Made by a program: the position numbers and the translations under genes
Assembly (NCBI GenBank): GCA_026392935.1
Contig: JAPLBE010000018.1
Span: 1 to 64,000, forward strand
Source of the DNA: Actinomycetota bacterium
GTDB taxonomy: Bacteria > Actinomycetota > Actinomycetes > Nanopelagicales > Nanopelagicaceae
DNA: 64,000 nt
Direction of reading: 5' to 3'
Notes under the pieces: model-generated
The model's database searches: none
What the model was told of the DNA's origin: nothing
Seen by the model: only the letters and a program-made list of their open reading frames with translations
Shown here: positions 48,790-58,205 of the stretch, piece by piece
Numbering within the stretch: position 1 is the first letter of the stretch
How the letters are laid out: each line of letters opens with the position of its first letter

Positions 48790-49941
48790 ATGTTCGAGAA
48801 CAGATCACAGGAGAGACTGCGTATCGCAGTTGTTACTGAAGCCTTTCTGCCCCAAGTAAACGGTGTCACTAATTCAGTTCTTAGGCTTCTGGAATATTGC
48901 AAGGCTCAGGGTCATGAAGTTCTCATCATTGCTCCCGAAAGTGATGGGGCGCCGACTCGGTGTCTGGATTACAAGATTAAACATGTTCCAAGTATTGCAA
49001 TGAAGAAGTTAATTCCTATGGGAGTTCCTAGAAAATATCTCGAACCTCTACTTGAAGGATTCGAACCCGATGTAATTCATCTCGCTTCGCCAATTTTTCT
49101 AGGACATTATGTTGCGCGCATTGCCAAGAAGATGGGAATTCCAACTGTCTCTGTTTATCAGACCGATATTGCTGGGTTCGCTCGCCACTATGGACTCACA
49201 ATTGCACATTCAACGTTAAAGAAGTGGGTCTCGCGAATTCACCAAGCTACAGATATTACTTTGGCACCATCTAAATGGGCTTGTCGTGACCTGGAAGTCA
49301 GCGGTGTGAAGAACGTTAGATTGTGGAAACGTGGCGTTGACTTAGTGAATTTCGCACCCGAGCGCCGCGATGAATCTCTTCGCAGAAACATTATGGGCAA
49401 GAAAGATAAATTGATTATTGGTTATGTCGGACGACTTGCAAATGAGAAAAGAATTGATGACCTTGAAGTTCTCGACAAGTTATCAGATATTCAACTAGTA
49501 ATCGTGGGTGACGGTCCTGCGGCATCACGATTTAAGAAGAGTCTGCCTAATGCTCGCTTTGTTGGCTATCAATCAGGTACTGAGCTGGCTCGTTACGTTG
49601 CATCTTTCGACATCTTCGTGCACACGGGTAAACATGAAACGTTCTGCCAAGGAATTCAGGAAGCGCTCGCATCTGGTGTGCCAGTTATCGGCCCCGACAC
49701 AGGTGGGCCTGTAGATCTTATTGATCATGGAGTCACAGGACTACTCATCGATACTGCCGATCCACACCAATTACTTGAAGCGGTTGAAACCCTTCGTTCA
49801 CACTCTTCCTTTGATTTGATGCAGATGGCAGCGCGCAAAGCGGTTGAACACAGAACCTGGGATTACATCAACGAACAGCTAATTAATCACTATCAAGATG
49901 CAATTTTTGAAATATCCAAGAAACGTGGGTTGGTCGCATGA
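48790..49941 (+). CDS. GDP-mannose-dependent alpha-mannosyltransferase-like glycosyltransferase (GT4)
   Basis: 383 residues, GT-B fold. The N-terminus RIAVVTEAFLPQVNGVTNSV and the GVPRKYL-type and DVIHLASP segments closely resemble mycobacterial/corynebacterial MgtA. The C-terminal half holds the nucleotide-sugar site with HETFCQGIQEALASGVPV. It probably adds a mannose to a lipid-linked glycan on the cytoplasmic face. The next glycosyltransferase gene overlaps it by 4 bases. The link to lipomannan-type envelope glycans is inferred from the resemblance. Confidence 0.85.
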   Translation: MFENRSQERLRIAVVTEAFLPQVNGVTNSVLRLLEYCKAQGHEVLIIAPESDGAPTRCLDYKIKHVPSIAMKKLIPMGVPRKYLEPLLEGFEPDVIHLASPIFLGHYVARIAKKMGIPTVSVYQTDIAGFARHYGLTIAHSTLKKWVSRIHQATDITLAPSKWACRDLEVSGVKNVRLWKRGVDLVNFAPERRDESLRRNIMGKKDKLIIGYVGRLANEKRIDDLEVLDKLSDIQLVIVGDGPAASRFKKSLPNARFVGYQSGTELARYVASFDIFVHTGKHETFCQGIQEALASGVPVIGPDTGGPVDLIDHGVTGLLIDTADPHQLLEAVETLRSHSSFDLMQMAARKAVEHRTWDYINEQLINHYQDAIFEISKKRGLVA

Positions 49942-51065
49942 AAATCATTCACATTGCCAACTTCTATGGTCCTAAATCAGGTGGAATCAAAACTACCTTA
50001 CATAGTTTAGGTACCGAATACGGAAAAATTGGCCATGACTTCATCTATGTTGTCCCAGGAAAGAAGTTCTCGCGCGAAAGAACTGATCACGGTGGCTGCA
50101 TTACTTTGCCATCGTGGGTAATTCCGTTTAGCGGCGGGTACCGCGTTATTCGCTCTACTAGGCAAGTAAAAACAATTCTGCAATCACTCAAACCAGATCG
50201 TCTAGAAGTTTCAGATCGATTCACTCTCTCTTGCTTAGGAAATTGGGCGAAGAACCGAAATATCCCAGCAATCGTCTTTAGCCACGAGACGTTACGCGGG
50301 CTAGTTAAGAATTACTTTGGAATTTCACTTAAGTCATTTGTGGGTTGGCACAACTCTCGGTTGGCTGGCAAATTCGATTACGTTGTTACAACAACTAAGT
50401 TTGCTTCAGATGAATTCACTGAGATTGGCACATCGAATGTTGTCCGAGTACCCCTTGGCGTTGATCTAGAAACCTTTTCTCCAGCACATCGCAACGAAGA
50501 GTTGCGAGCAAAAATGATTAAGGGTGGAGATGTGCTCCTTGTTCATTGTGGGCGCTTGTCACCTGAAAAGAAGCCCGAGCGATCATTGCAAGTCCTTCGC
50601 GAGCTTCTTAACAGAGGAGTTAATGCGCGCCTTGTATTTATCGGCAGCGGTCCTTTACATAAAAAACTTTATGATTCATCCAGAGATATTCCAGTAACTT
50701 TCTGGGGATATGTTGCCAATAAGAATTTACTTGCGCAGATGATTGCTTCCGCCGATGTCTCAATTGCACCTGGACCGATTGAAACATTCTGCCTGGCAGC
50801 ACTTGAATCGCTTGCCAGTGGAACGCCAGTTGTTGCATCTGAAACAAGTGCTGTCGGAGAATTCCTGACTCAAGAAAATGGAGATTTCGTTGGACTCACA
50901 GCAGCAAATAATGGCGCTGCCTTTGCTGATGCTGTGCAGATAATTCTTGACGAAATCAGGGAAGATCGCACCCTCACTGCGCGATGTCGACAACAGGCCG
51001 AGCAATTTCCTTGGTCAAAAACAATCAACCGTTTAGAGAACATCAATTCGGTAACGGCGGCTTAA
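49938..51065 (+). CDS. glycosyltransferase family 4 protein
   Basis: 375 residues, GT-B fold: HIANFYGPKSGGIKTTLHSL at the start, LGVDLETFSP before the second domain, then HCGRLSPEKKPER and the donor-site ETFCLAALESLASGTPVV. It is start-stop coupled to the MgtA-like gene (4-base overlap) and followed by an SGNH hydrolase gene with a one-base gap, so the three make a small envelope glycolipid cassette. The sugar and acceptor are unknown. Confidence 0.85.
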   Translation: MKIIHIANFYGPKSGGIKTTLHSLGTEYGKIGHDFIYVVPGKKFSRERTDHGGCITLPSWVIPFSGGYRVIRSTRQVKTILQSLKPDRLEVSDRFTLSCLGNWAKNRNIPAIVFSHETLRGLVKNYFGISLKSFVGWHNSRLAGKFDYVVTTTKFASDEFTEIGTSNVVRVPLGVDLETFSPAHRNEELRAKMIKGGDVLLVHCGRLSPEKKPERSLQVLRELLNRGVNARLVFIGSGPLHKKLYDSSRDIPVTFWGYVANKNLLAQMIASADVSIAPGPIETFCLAALESLASGTPVVASETSAVGEFLTQENGDFVGLTAANNGAAFADAVQIILDEIREDRTLTARCRQQAEQFPWSKTINRLENINSVTAA

Positions 51066-51066
51066 C

Positions 51067-51915
51067 ATGAATGAGCCACTGACATTCGCGGTAATCGGAG
51101 ATAGCGCAGCGTCAGGTGTCGGAGATTCAAACTCTGTCGGCACATATTTCGGCTGGGGATATCACTTGGCTCAAGCATTTAAAGAGCCCTTGGTCTATAT
51201 CAACGCCTCTCGACCTGGTGCACAATCTAAGGAAGTCTTGCACGATCAACTTCCAAAGATTTTGGTACACGAACCAGAATTAGTTGCAGTAATTGTTGGG
51301 GGAAATGACTTACTCAGAAATGGTTTCTCACCAACCATTTTTGAGGAAAACCTCAATGAAACCTTGGCAGAAATTGAAAGAATGGGAGCCACCTCGATGC
51401 TCCTAGAGCTTCATGATCCAACAGAGATTGTGCCGATGCCACGTTTGGTTGCACGAGTATGTCGACGAAGAGTTAATGCAGTAAATCGTGTTACACAAAA
51501 AATGGCTAAGCGTTATAGTTCTATATTGCTTCCAACGCGTTCTCTCGATGGAATTTATCAACGCGAGAAGTGGCATGTGGATCGAATGCACCCAAGTCGA
51601 ATTGGACATCAATTTATTGCTGACAACTTTGCGCATCTGCTTCGCAAGCGGGGATTCGAAATTGGAAATGTTAGGTTCTCAACTTCCAATAATCGAAGTC
51701 GTAAAGACTCAATAAAGTGGATGCTCAAAAACGGTACGCCGTGGTTTTTAAAGCGCAGCTTAGACTTATTGCCAGCACTTCTTTTCTTATCTGTGACTGA
51801 ACTAATTCACATTGCACGTCATGGACTTGATTCTGAAGGAGCACAGATTTTCTTCCCTACCTTTGAGCCACATCAAAAAATCAACAATCATCTTGAGATA
51901 GAGCGGGTTTCTTAA
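51067..51915 (+). CDS. SGNH/GDSL hydrolase family protein
   Basis: 282 residues. Motif blocks are clear: GDSAASGVGD with the catalytic Ser, VIVGGNDLL (Gly-x-Asn-Asp), and the C-terminal DRMHPSRIGH with Asp and His. The end is an unusual charged tail with a hydrophobic stretch (LDLLPALLFLSV) that may anchor it. No signal peptide is present. It could remove or transfer an acyl group on the lipoglycan made by the preceding glycosyltransferases. Confidence 0.85.
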   Translation: MNEPLTFAVIGDSAASGVGDSNSVGTYFGWGYHLAQAFKEPLVYINASRPGAQSKEVLHDQLPKILVHEPELVAVIVGGNDLLRNGFSPTIFEENLNETLAEIERMGATSMLLELHDPTEIVPMPRLVARVCRRRVNAVNRVTQKMAKRYSSILLPTRSLDGIYQREKWHVDRMHPSRIGHQFIADNFAHLLRKRGFEIGNVRFSTSNNRSRKDSIKWMLKNGTPWFLKRSLDLLPALLFLSVTELIHIARHGLDSEGAQIFFPTFEPHQKINNHLEIERVS

Positions 51916-51936
51916 GCCATTCTGCGCACGTGTGGC

Positions 51937-51964
51937 TTGTTACTCGTTCGTAATCCAATATATT
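51937..51964 (+). promoter_or_regulatory. predicted promoter of the fatty-acid synthesis operon
   Basis: TTGTTA (51937-51942), 16 bases, then TATATT (51959-51964), followed by 6 bases and the fabD ATG at 51971. No Shine-Dalgarno is present. Transcription should start at or next to the A of ATG, so fabD mRNA is predicted to be leaderless. Confidence 0.55.
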
Positions 51965-51970
51965 AACTTC

Positions 51971-52876
51971 ATGCTCGCAATCATTGCTCCGGGTCAAGGT
52001 TCACAAACCCCCGGAATGCTCGGCGCATGGCTTGAAGATTCAGAGTTGAGCCAGATTGCACAAGATTTTTCTGATGCAATTGGTTTTGATGTAATTCGCC
52101 TTGGAACAACTGCCGATGCAGATGAAATTAAAGATACTGCTAATGCACAACCACTCATTGTTGCGACAGGTCTGATTAGTTCACATGCCCTTGGAATTCA
52201 AAACTTTTCTCATGTTGCCGGACATTCGGTAGGAGAAATCACAGCAGCTGCGATCGGTGGCGCAATTTCTCCAGTTGATGCAATGAAGTTAGTTCGCGCA
52301 CGGGGTGTAGAGATGGCAAAAGCTGCGGGCGTTACACCATCTGGAATGGCAGCAGTATTAGGTGGAGATCGCCAAGTGGTACTTCATGCAATTTCAGAGT
52401 TAGGCCTCGTTGCTGCAAATGACAATGGCGGCGGACAAATAGTTGCAGCAGGTGATCTCGAATCAATCGCGCAGCTTGCCCCAGAAGGTGCACGTGTTCG
52501 CCCACTTGCAGTTGCCGGAGCTTTTCATACCTCTTATATGCAATTAGCTGTCGAACCACTTCGCACACTTGCGCAAACAATCTCTGCCCAAAGCCCACAT
52601 GTCGGCGTGCTTTCCAATAAGGATGGCGAAGTCATTACTGATGGCAGGCAAATACTCGATCGCATTGTCAATCAGATTGCCAATCCCGTCCGATGGGATC
52701 TCTGCATGAAGACTCTCGAATCTCTTGGTGTCACAGGTGTTATCGAGGTCGCACCTGCTGGTACTTTGGTTGGATTGATTAAGAGAGCAGCACCAGGAAT
52801 TCAACAATTCGCGTTGAAGACTCCGGATGATCTTAGCGCCGCTCGCGAATTCGCAGCAGAGCACGGAGGAAAGTAA
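51971..52876 (+). CDS. fabD: malonyl-CoA:ACP transacylase
   Basis: 301 residues from ATG 51971 (MLAIIAPGQGSQTPGM); 13 upstream codons read poorly and would cover the promoter. The nucleophile motif GHSVGEI and the catalytic His in FHTSYM are present. It charges ACP with malonyl groups. It is the first gene of fabD-fabH-acpP-fabF-accD and shares a base with the fabH start. Confidence 0.93.
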   Translation: MLAIIAPGQGSQTPGMLGAWLEDSELSQIAQDFSDAIGFDVIRLGTTADADEIKDTANAQPLIVATGLISSHALGIQNFSHVAGHSVGEITAAAIGGAISPVDAMKLVRARGVEMAKAAGVTPSGMAAVLGGDRQVVLHAISELGLVAANDNGGGQIVAAGDLESIAQLAPEGARVRPLAVAGAFHTSYMQLAVEPLRTLAQTISAQSPHVGVLSNKDGEVITDGRQILDRIVNQIANPVRWDLCMKTLESLGVTGVIEVAPAGTLVGLIKRAAPGIQQFALKTPDDLSAAREFAAEHGGK

Positions 52877-53904
52877 TGTCAAAGGTAATCGCCTCCAAGA
52901 CAGGCAGTGAGAGTCAAATTCTTGCAGTCGGTTCTTATCGACCAAAAAGACTTGTACCGAATTCAGAGATTGTCGATCGCATCGAATCAAGTGATGAGTG
53001 GATTCAACAACGTACAGGTATTGAATCTCGTCGCTTTGCAGATGATTCAGAAACTCTCCTTGACATGGCTACCTGGGCTGCCGAAGATGCACTCAAGAAT
53101 GCCAAGTTATCGATTACCGATATCGACACACTTATTGTGGCAACAATTACTTTTCCATTTCAGGCACCTTCTGCAGCTACTGCAATTCTTCAAAGATTAG
53201 GTCACCCAAAAGCGGCAGCCTTTGATATCAATGCGGCATGCGCTGGTTTTTCTTACGGCGTATCAATGGCTCATGATTTTATTAAATCTGGAACATCAAA
53301 AACCGTTCTGGTTGTTGGTGCTGAAAAGATTTCAGATTTCACAGACCCGAACGATCGCGCAACAGCGTTCATCTTTGCCGATGGTGCTGGGGCAGTTGTC
53401 ATTGGGGCATCACAGGAGACTGGAATTGGTCCCGTTGAATGGGGATCTGATGCCGATAGCCGTGATGCAATTCAGATGAATCCATCGTGGATTGAAGTTC
53501 GCGATGTCGAAACGCAATTAACAAAAGCCGGCAGCAAGTGGCCCAACATTGCTCAAGAAGGTCAAAAAGTATTTCGCTGGGCAGTTTTCTCAATGAGTAA
53601 AGCTGCAAACAAGGCACTTGAGTCTGCAGGACTTACCGTCAATGATCTTGATGTTTTTATTCCTCATCAAGCAAATATTCGCATCATCGAATCAATGGCA
53701 AAAGAAATGAATATGCCAGATTCAGTTGTGATCGCAGATGATGTTCGCACTAATGGCAATACTTCCGCGGCTTCGATTCCGCTTGCAATGGATGCACTTC
53801 TCAAGAAGCAGCCAGAATTACATGGAAAGCTGGCGCTACTCATCGGATATGGCGCAGGTCTCGTTTATGCGGGACAAGTTGTTAAATTGCCACCAAAACC
53901 GTAA
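52876..53904 (+). CDS. fabH: beta-ketoacyl-ACP synthase III
   Basis: 342 residues. Catalytic triad: Cys in AACAGFSYG, His in HQANIRI, Asn in NGNTSAASI. The start has its ATG sharing one base with the fabD stop and a GGAGGAAAG Shine-Dalgarno. It starts acyl chains by condensing acyl-CoA with malonyl-ACP. In actinobacteria it often prefers branched starters, which cannot be told here. Confidence 0.95.
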   Translation: MSKVIASKTGSESQILAVGSYRPKRLVPNSEIVDRIESSDEWIQQRTGIESRRFADDSETLLDMATWAAEDALKNAKLSITDIDTLIVATITFPFQAPSAATAILQRLGHPKAAAFDINAACAGFSYGVSMAHDFIKSGTSKTVLVVGAEKISDFTDPNDRATAFIFADGAGAVVIGASQETGIGPVEWGSDADSRDAIQMNPSWIEVRDVETQLTKAGSKWPNIAQEGQKVFRWAVFSMSKAANKALESAGLTVNDLDVFIPHQANIRIIESMAKEMNMPDSVVIADDVRTNGNTSAASIPLAMDALLKKQPELHGKLALLIGYGAGLVYAGQVVKLPPKP

Positions 53905-54009
53905 TTTTTCTCCAATAACCCGTCCAATTACTGGGAAGTAAGCCTACTTTTCATAGACAATTACACACCTGTCCCCAATACGTTAGTACGAATGAGTAAA
54001 GGAATCACA

Positions 54010-54258
54010 ATGGCGCTTTCACAAGCAGATGTACTTGCAGGAATCAAAGAGATCGTTGAAGAAGTAGCGGGTATCCCAGCTGCATCAATCGAACTCGATA
54101 AGAACTTCACTGACGATCTAGAAGTTGACTCACTAAGCATGGTTGAAGTCGTAGTTGCATGCGAAGAGCGCTTTGGCGTGAAGATTCCTGACGAGAAAGT
54201 GACTGAGCTTGCAACAGTAGGCGACGCAGTTAACTTCATCGTTAACGCAGCAGCATAA
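54010..54258 (+). CDS. acpP: acyl carrier protein
   Basis: 82 residues from ATG 54010, which has AAAGGA ahead; an ATG at 53992 is less well placed. It is acidic and helical, and the phosphopantetheine Ser is in DLEVDSLSMVE. It carries growing acyl chains. A 105-base gap before it contains TAGACA-17-AATACG, a possible weak extra promoter, and a small AAGTA/TACTT hairpin, which would allow more AcpP than other FAS proteins. Confidence 0.96.
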   Translation: MALSQADVLAGIKEIVEEVAGIPAASIELDKNFTDDLEVDSLSMVEVVVACEERFGVKIPDEKVTELATVGDAVNFIVNAAA

Positions 54259-54286
54259 GTAGACTTCTTAGAATTTAACCAGCGGT

Positions 54287-55525
54287 ATGTCACAACGTCG
54301 CGTAGTCGTCACAGGCCTAGGGGCTACAACTCCCCTAGGTGCAGATGTCGACACAACTTGGAAGGCGCTTCTTGCCGGCCAGAGTGGAGTTCGACTTCTC
54401 ACCGAAGATTGGCGTGAACTTCTACCTGTGCACTTTGCTGCGCGCGTTGCGACAGAACCTGCAGATCAAATGGAGCGCGTTGAAATGCGCAGACTCGATC
54501 GTTCAGAACAGTTTGCTCTCATTGCATCTCGTGAGGCCTGGAAAGATGCTGGCTCCCCTGATGACATAGATAAAGAACGTTTGGGCGTTGTCGTTGCATC
54601 AGGAATCGGCGGAGTAATTACTCTCCTTGATCAATTTGTGAATTTGAATGAAAAGGGTGCTCGCGGAGTAAGCCCTCATACAGTTCCGATGTTGATGCCA
54701 AATGGACCGGCTGCAAATGTTGGACTCGAACTTCAGGCAAAAGCTGGTGTTCACACACCAGTGAGCGCATGTGCATCTGGGGCAGAAGCAATTGGATATG
54801 CCTACGAAATGATTAAAAACAATCGCGCCGACATCATCGTTACCGGTGGTGTTGAAGCAGCGATTCATCAATTACCTATGGCCGGCTTTGCATCTATGAA
54901 GGCACTTTCAACTCGTAACGATAATCCCGCCGCTGCATCGCGTCCGTATGACGTTGATCGCGATGGGTTTGTATTGGGTGAAGGTGGCGGAATTCTTATT
55001 CTTGAAGAATATGAATCTGCAAAAGCACGCGGAGCAAAGATTTACTGCGAAGTCGGTGGTCAAGGACTTACCTCAGATGGGTATCACATCGCAGCACCGG
55101 ACCCAGAAGGTTCGGGAGTACAGCGCGCAATTAAGTTTGCGCTCGCAAATTCTGGCCTCTCCACAAAAGATATTGTTCATTTAAATGCACATGCCACGTC
55201 AACACCGGCAGGTGATGTTGCAGAAGCTAATGCACTTCGTAAAGCACTCGGTAAAGATGCTGATCATGTTGCAGTATCTGCAACTAAATCAATGACTGGT
55301 CACTTGCTCGGTGGCGCAGGTGCTATCGAATCCGTATTCATCGTTAAAGCACTTCAAGAACGCCTTGCTCCCCCAACAATAAATATTGAAAACCTTGATC
55401 CAGCTGTGACTGTCGATGTAGTTCGCGACACTCCACGCGCACTTCCTGCGGGAGATATCGCGGCGTTGAACGATTCATTTGGATTTGGCGGGCATAACGT
55501 GGTGCTTGCATTTAAATCGCTCTAA
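54287..55525 (+). CDS. fabF: beta-ketoacyl-ACP synthase II
   Basis: 412 residues. Active Cys in SACASGAEAIG, His in NAHATSTPAGD and the second His in MTGHLLGGAG, with the C-terminal FGFGGHN. It elongates acyl-ACP in the FAS II cycle. It follows acpP by 28 bases and precedes the carboxyltransferase gene by 9. Order matches streptomycete fabD-fabH-acpP-fabF. Confidence 0.95.
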   Translation: MSQRRVVVTGLGATTPLGADVDTTWKALLAGQSGVRLLTEDWRELLPVHFAARVATEPADQMERVEMRRLDRSEQFALIASREAWKDAGSPDDIDKERLGVVVASGIGGVITLLDQFVNLNEKGARGVSPHTVPMLMPNGPAANVGLELQAKAGVHTPVSACASGAEAIGYAYEMIKNNRADIIVTGGVEAAIHQLPMAGFASMKALSTRNDNPAAASRPYDVDRDGFVLGEGGGILILEEYESAKARGAKIYCEVGGQGLTSDGYHIAAPDPEGSGVQRAIKFALANSGLSTKDIVHLNAHATSTPAGDVAEANALRKALGKDADHVAVSATKSMTGHLLGGAGAIESVFIVKALQERLAPPTINIENLDPAVTVDVVRDTPRALPAGDIAALNDSFGFGGHNVVLAFKSL

Positions 55526-55534
55526 CCTAGTGCT

Positions 55535-56938
55535 ATGACAACGTCTGTCGCAGGGTCTGATCTTTCTGGACTTGACCCAGAGACCCGTATCGCAAAACTT
55601 GTAGATAACGGCGCATTTGAATTACTCGTTCCTCGCACTGATTGCGGAATGGTTGCGGCAACTGGTTTAGTAAAAGGAAATAAAGTTGTTGTCTTCGCAT
55701 CTGATCCCACAATAAAGGGTGGCGCACTTGGTATCGATGGATCGCAAGTAATTGTTCAGGCATATCGCGCAGCCATGGGTGCGCAATCTCCCATCATCGG
55801 AATTTGGCATTCTGGTGGAGCGCGACTCAGTGATGGTGTTGCATCACTCAATGCATTTGGAGAAGTTTTTCAAGCGATGGTCACCGCAAGTGGACGTATT
55901 CCTCAACTCTCACTTGTCCTTGGACCTACAGCAGGTGGCGGTGCATACGGTCCGGCGCTTACAGACATAGTTGTACTCGCACCGGAAGGTCGCATCTTTG
56001 TCACAGGACCAGACGTTGTTAAATCTGTGACAGGTGACATCGTTGATATGGCTTTACTTGGCGGACCAGAGGCACATAGTAAGAATTCTGGCGTTGCTCA
56101 CGTCATTGCACCCACTGAAGAGGTTGCTTTCTCAGAAATTCAAGATCTAGTTTCGCTCTTTGCAAATCAAGGCTTGATGTCTGCACGGGTTGAAGATGTT
56201 CCACTTGCTCACTTGGTTCCAGATTCACAGAAACGTGTGTATGAAGTACATCCACTTGTTGATGCAATCTTGGATAAAGATGGAGAGAAGTTAGAACTTC
56301 TTGATATGTGGGCAGAGAATATGACAACTGTCATTGGTCGCTTAGGTGGACGCACCGTTGGAGTTATTGCCAACAACCCACAAGTGATCGGTGGAGTTTT
56401 GGATTCTGCAGCTGGAGAGAAAGCTGCACGCTTTGTTCGCACCTGCGACGCCTTTGGTATTCCACTTGTTGTGATTGCCGATGTCACCGGATTCTTACCT
56501 GGAATTGGCCAAGAATGGGAAGGCGCTGTTCGTCGCGGTGCGAAGTTGCTTCATGCTTTTGCAGAAGCTGTAGTGCCTCGTGTAACTGTCATTACACGTA
56601 AAGCCTATGGCGGTGCATTTGTTGCCATGAATTCAAAGTCTCTGGGAGCAACACGTGTATTTGCGTGGCCGCAAGCAGAAGTCTCAGTTATGGGCGCAGT
56701 AGCTGCTATCCGCGTTTTGCACAGGCGTTTACTGGCTGATCTTCCAGAATCACAACGCGAAGGAATGGAGCTAGAGCTCGCTGCTGAACATGAAAAAGTA
56801 TCAGGCGGAGTCGCGCGCGCTATTGAAATTGGCGCAGTTGATGAAATGATCGAACCAGATAAGACTCGAAGCGCTATTGCTAAAGTGTTAGGTGAAACAG
56901 AATACCGCCGTGGTTCACACGGCAATATTCCGCTTTAA
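55535..56938 (+). CDS. acyl-CoA carboxylase carboxyltransferase beta subunit, AccD6-like
   Basis: 467 residues, shorter than ~530-residue propionyl-CoA carboxylase beta chains and close to mycobacterial AccD6. Two crotonase-like halves: the N-terminal with ASDPTIKGGALGIDG and GGGAYGPAL, and the C-terminal with ITRKAYGGAFVAMNS and VSVMGAVAA. It transfers carboxyl from carboxybiotin to acetyl- (or propionyl-) CoA. As last gene of the FAS operon it likely supplies malonyl-CoA directly. It converges with the SIMPL gene with a 3-base gap. Confidence 0.9.
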   Translation: MTTSVAGSDLSGLDPETRIAKLVDNGAFELLVPRTDCGMVAATGLVKGNKVVVFASDPTIKGGALGIDGSQVIVQAYRAAMGAQSPIIGIWHSGGARLSDGVASLNAFGEVFQAMVTASGRIPQLSLVLGPTAGGGAYGPALTDIVVLAPEGRIFVTGPDVVKSVTGDIVDMALLGGPEAHSKNSGVAHVIAPTEEVAFSEIQDLVSLFANQGLMSARVEDVPLAHLVPDSQKRVYEVHPLVDAILDKDGEKLELLDMWAENMTTVIGRLGGRTVGVIANNPQVIGGVLDSAAGEKAARFVRTCDAFGIPLVVIADVTGFLPGIGQEWEGAVRRGAKLLHAFAEAVVPRVTVITRKAYGGAFVAMNSKSLGATRVFAWPQAEVSVMGAVAAIRVLHRRLLADLPESQREGMELELAAEHEKVSGGVARAIEIGAVDEMIEPDKTRSAIAKVLGETEYRRGSHGNIPL

Positions 56939-56941
56939 GAA

Positions 56942-57697
56942 CTAATTGACGTCAAAAGTAACTGAGACAGTCGATGTCACTGTCTTTTCAATACTTGAAG
57001 TGTCATATGCACCAGTATCGGCTGTCATCGTTGAATCCGGTGTTGTCACCTGAAATACGCCTGACTTAACTGATTGCACTGCCCCTACTTTTCCACCGAC
57101 AGCTTTTGTAATTGCCACTGCGCGAACCTTTGCATCCTTCATCGCTTCTTCAAGTAACTGCGGGCGAAGCTTCGGCAAAGTCGAGAGGTAATACTGTGGC
57201 CCGTAATTGTTGACCGTGACTCCAGCCTGCAAAATTGTGCCAATTCCTTGGGATAACTTAGAAACCAATTGCACATCTTTTGATCGCACAACGACATCAC
57301 GTGAAGCACGATAGTTAAGAATCTTGCCCGTGTTATTTCCATTTACATATTGCTCATTGGCATAGGTTGAAACAGAGCCTAAAGTCAGTTCACTCTCAGG
57401 AATGCCACCATCTGTGAGGTACTTCGTGACTGCTTCTACATCATTACCAACTTTAGTCACAGCTTCGGAGACAGTCTGGCGAGTAAGTGAAACATTAAGA
57501 GTCCAGACGACGTTATCTGCAGTTGCAGAAGTTTTTGCAGAACCCGTAACAGTAATTCCATTTGTATTACGTGCAGCAAAACCAGCACCAACTTTTACGA
57601 GTCCCCCACCAAGTGCAATCGCCAGAATTAGTGCAATTGCAATATAGAGAATCGACCTACGTCGTTCTGCTGATGTCATGGGTGCTTGAGTAGTCAT
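56942..57697 (-). CDS. SIMPL (DUF541) domain-containing membrane-anchored protein
   Basis: 251 residues from ATG 57697; 29 further codons upstream overlap the DUF3145 gene. A single N-terminal membrane anchor (ILYIAIALILAIALGGGLV) leads to the SIMPL domain: VTGSAKTSATADNVVWTLN and VDVVVRSKDVQLV. The C-terminal half follows the same domain to the end. The domain is extracytoplasmic and of unknown biochemical function, often linked with oxidative stress and outer-surface proteins. Confidence 0.85.
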   Translation of the reverse strand: MTTQAPMTSAERRRSILYIAIALILAIALGGGLVKVGAGFAARNTNGITVTGSAKTSATADNVVWTLNVSLTRQTVSEAVTKVGNDVEAVTKYLTDGGIPESELTLGSVSTYANEQYVNGNNTGKILNYRASRDVVVRSKDVQLVSKLSQGIGTILQAGVTVNNYGPQYYLSTLPKLRPQLLEEAMKDAKVRAVAITKAVGGKVGAVQSVKSGVFQVTTPDSTMTADTGAYDTSSIEKTVTSTVSVTFDVN

Positions 57698-57704
57698 GGT
57701 GTAA

Positions 57705-58205
57705 TCATATAGCGCGTAACTTTGCGACTTCTTGCAAATCGACTCCGCGCATCGGTTCCAGTGCCAATTCCCACGGAGTTCCAAGGGCCAGCTCTAAATT
57801 CTCACGAACTTCTAAATCATCAAAGGTTGCAAGTGATGTACGAATCACATTCTCGCCAATCAAAATCGATCCACTTGCATCAATCTGCGCACGATGTATT
57901 CCGAGTTCTGGTGTAAAACGAAAATACTCTCCACCATCATCGCTCATCTCTTGAACTTCAAATCGCAAGTAGTGCCAATTCTTTAAAGCTGTTGCAATCT
58001 TTGCTGATGTTCTACGTGGCGCGCGAAATTCCACGACTGTTCGAATTGTTCCGACAAGTAGAGGCTGCTCTCGCCAACTAAAGTGTGCAGGAGCACCCAA
58101 AAGAGAATTAAGTCCCCACTCGATATGTTGACGAAGGGCGACCGGGGCAGAATGGATTGTTACTAACCCAGCAATGCCATTTTTTTGTAAAGCGGTGTGG
58201 TGCAT
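57705..58205 (-). CDS. DUF3145 family protein
   Basis: 166 residues of a family restricted to actinobacteria, with conserved VTIHSAPVALRQHIEWGL and FRFTPELGIHRAQID. It is cytoplasmic with unknown function. In streptomycetes a member lies near the fatty-acid synthesis cluster, as it does here, just beyond the convergent SIMPL gene. A TAGGAGT Shine-Dalgarno precedes ATG. It is divergent from the cold-shock gene. Confidence 0.88.
   Translation of the reverse strand: MHHTALQKNGIAGLVTIHSAPVALRQHIEWGLNSLLGAPAHFSWREQPLLVGTIRTVVEFRAPRRTSAKIATALKNWHYLRFEVQEMSDDGGEYFRFTPELGIHRAQIDASGSILIGENVIRTSLATFDDLEVRENLELALGTPWELALEPMRGVDLQEVAKLRAI

Noticed and set aside
53954-53982. TAGACA-N17-AATACG promoter before acpP
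   Set aside because: The -10 match is poor and the genes are co-directional; mentioned only in the acpP entry.
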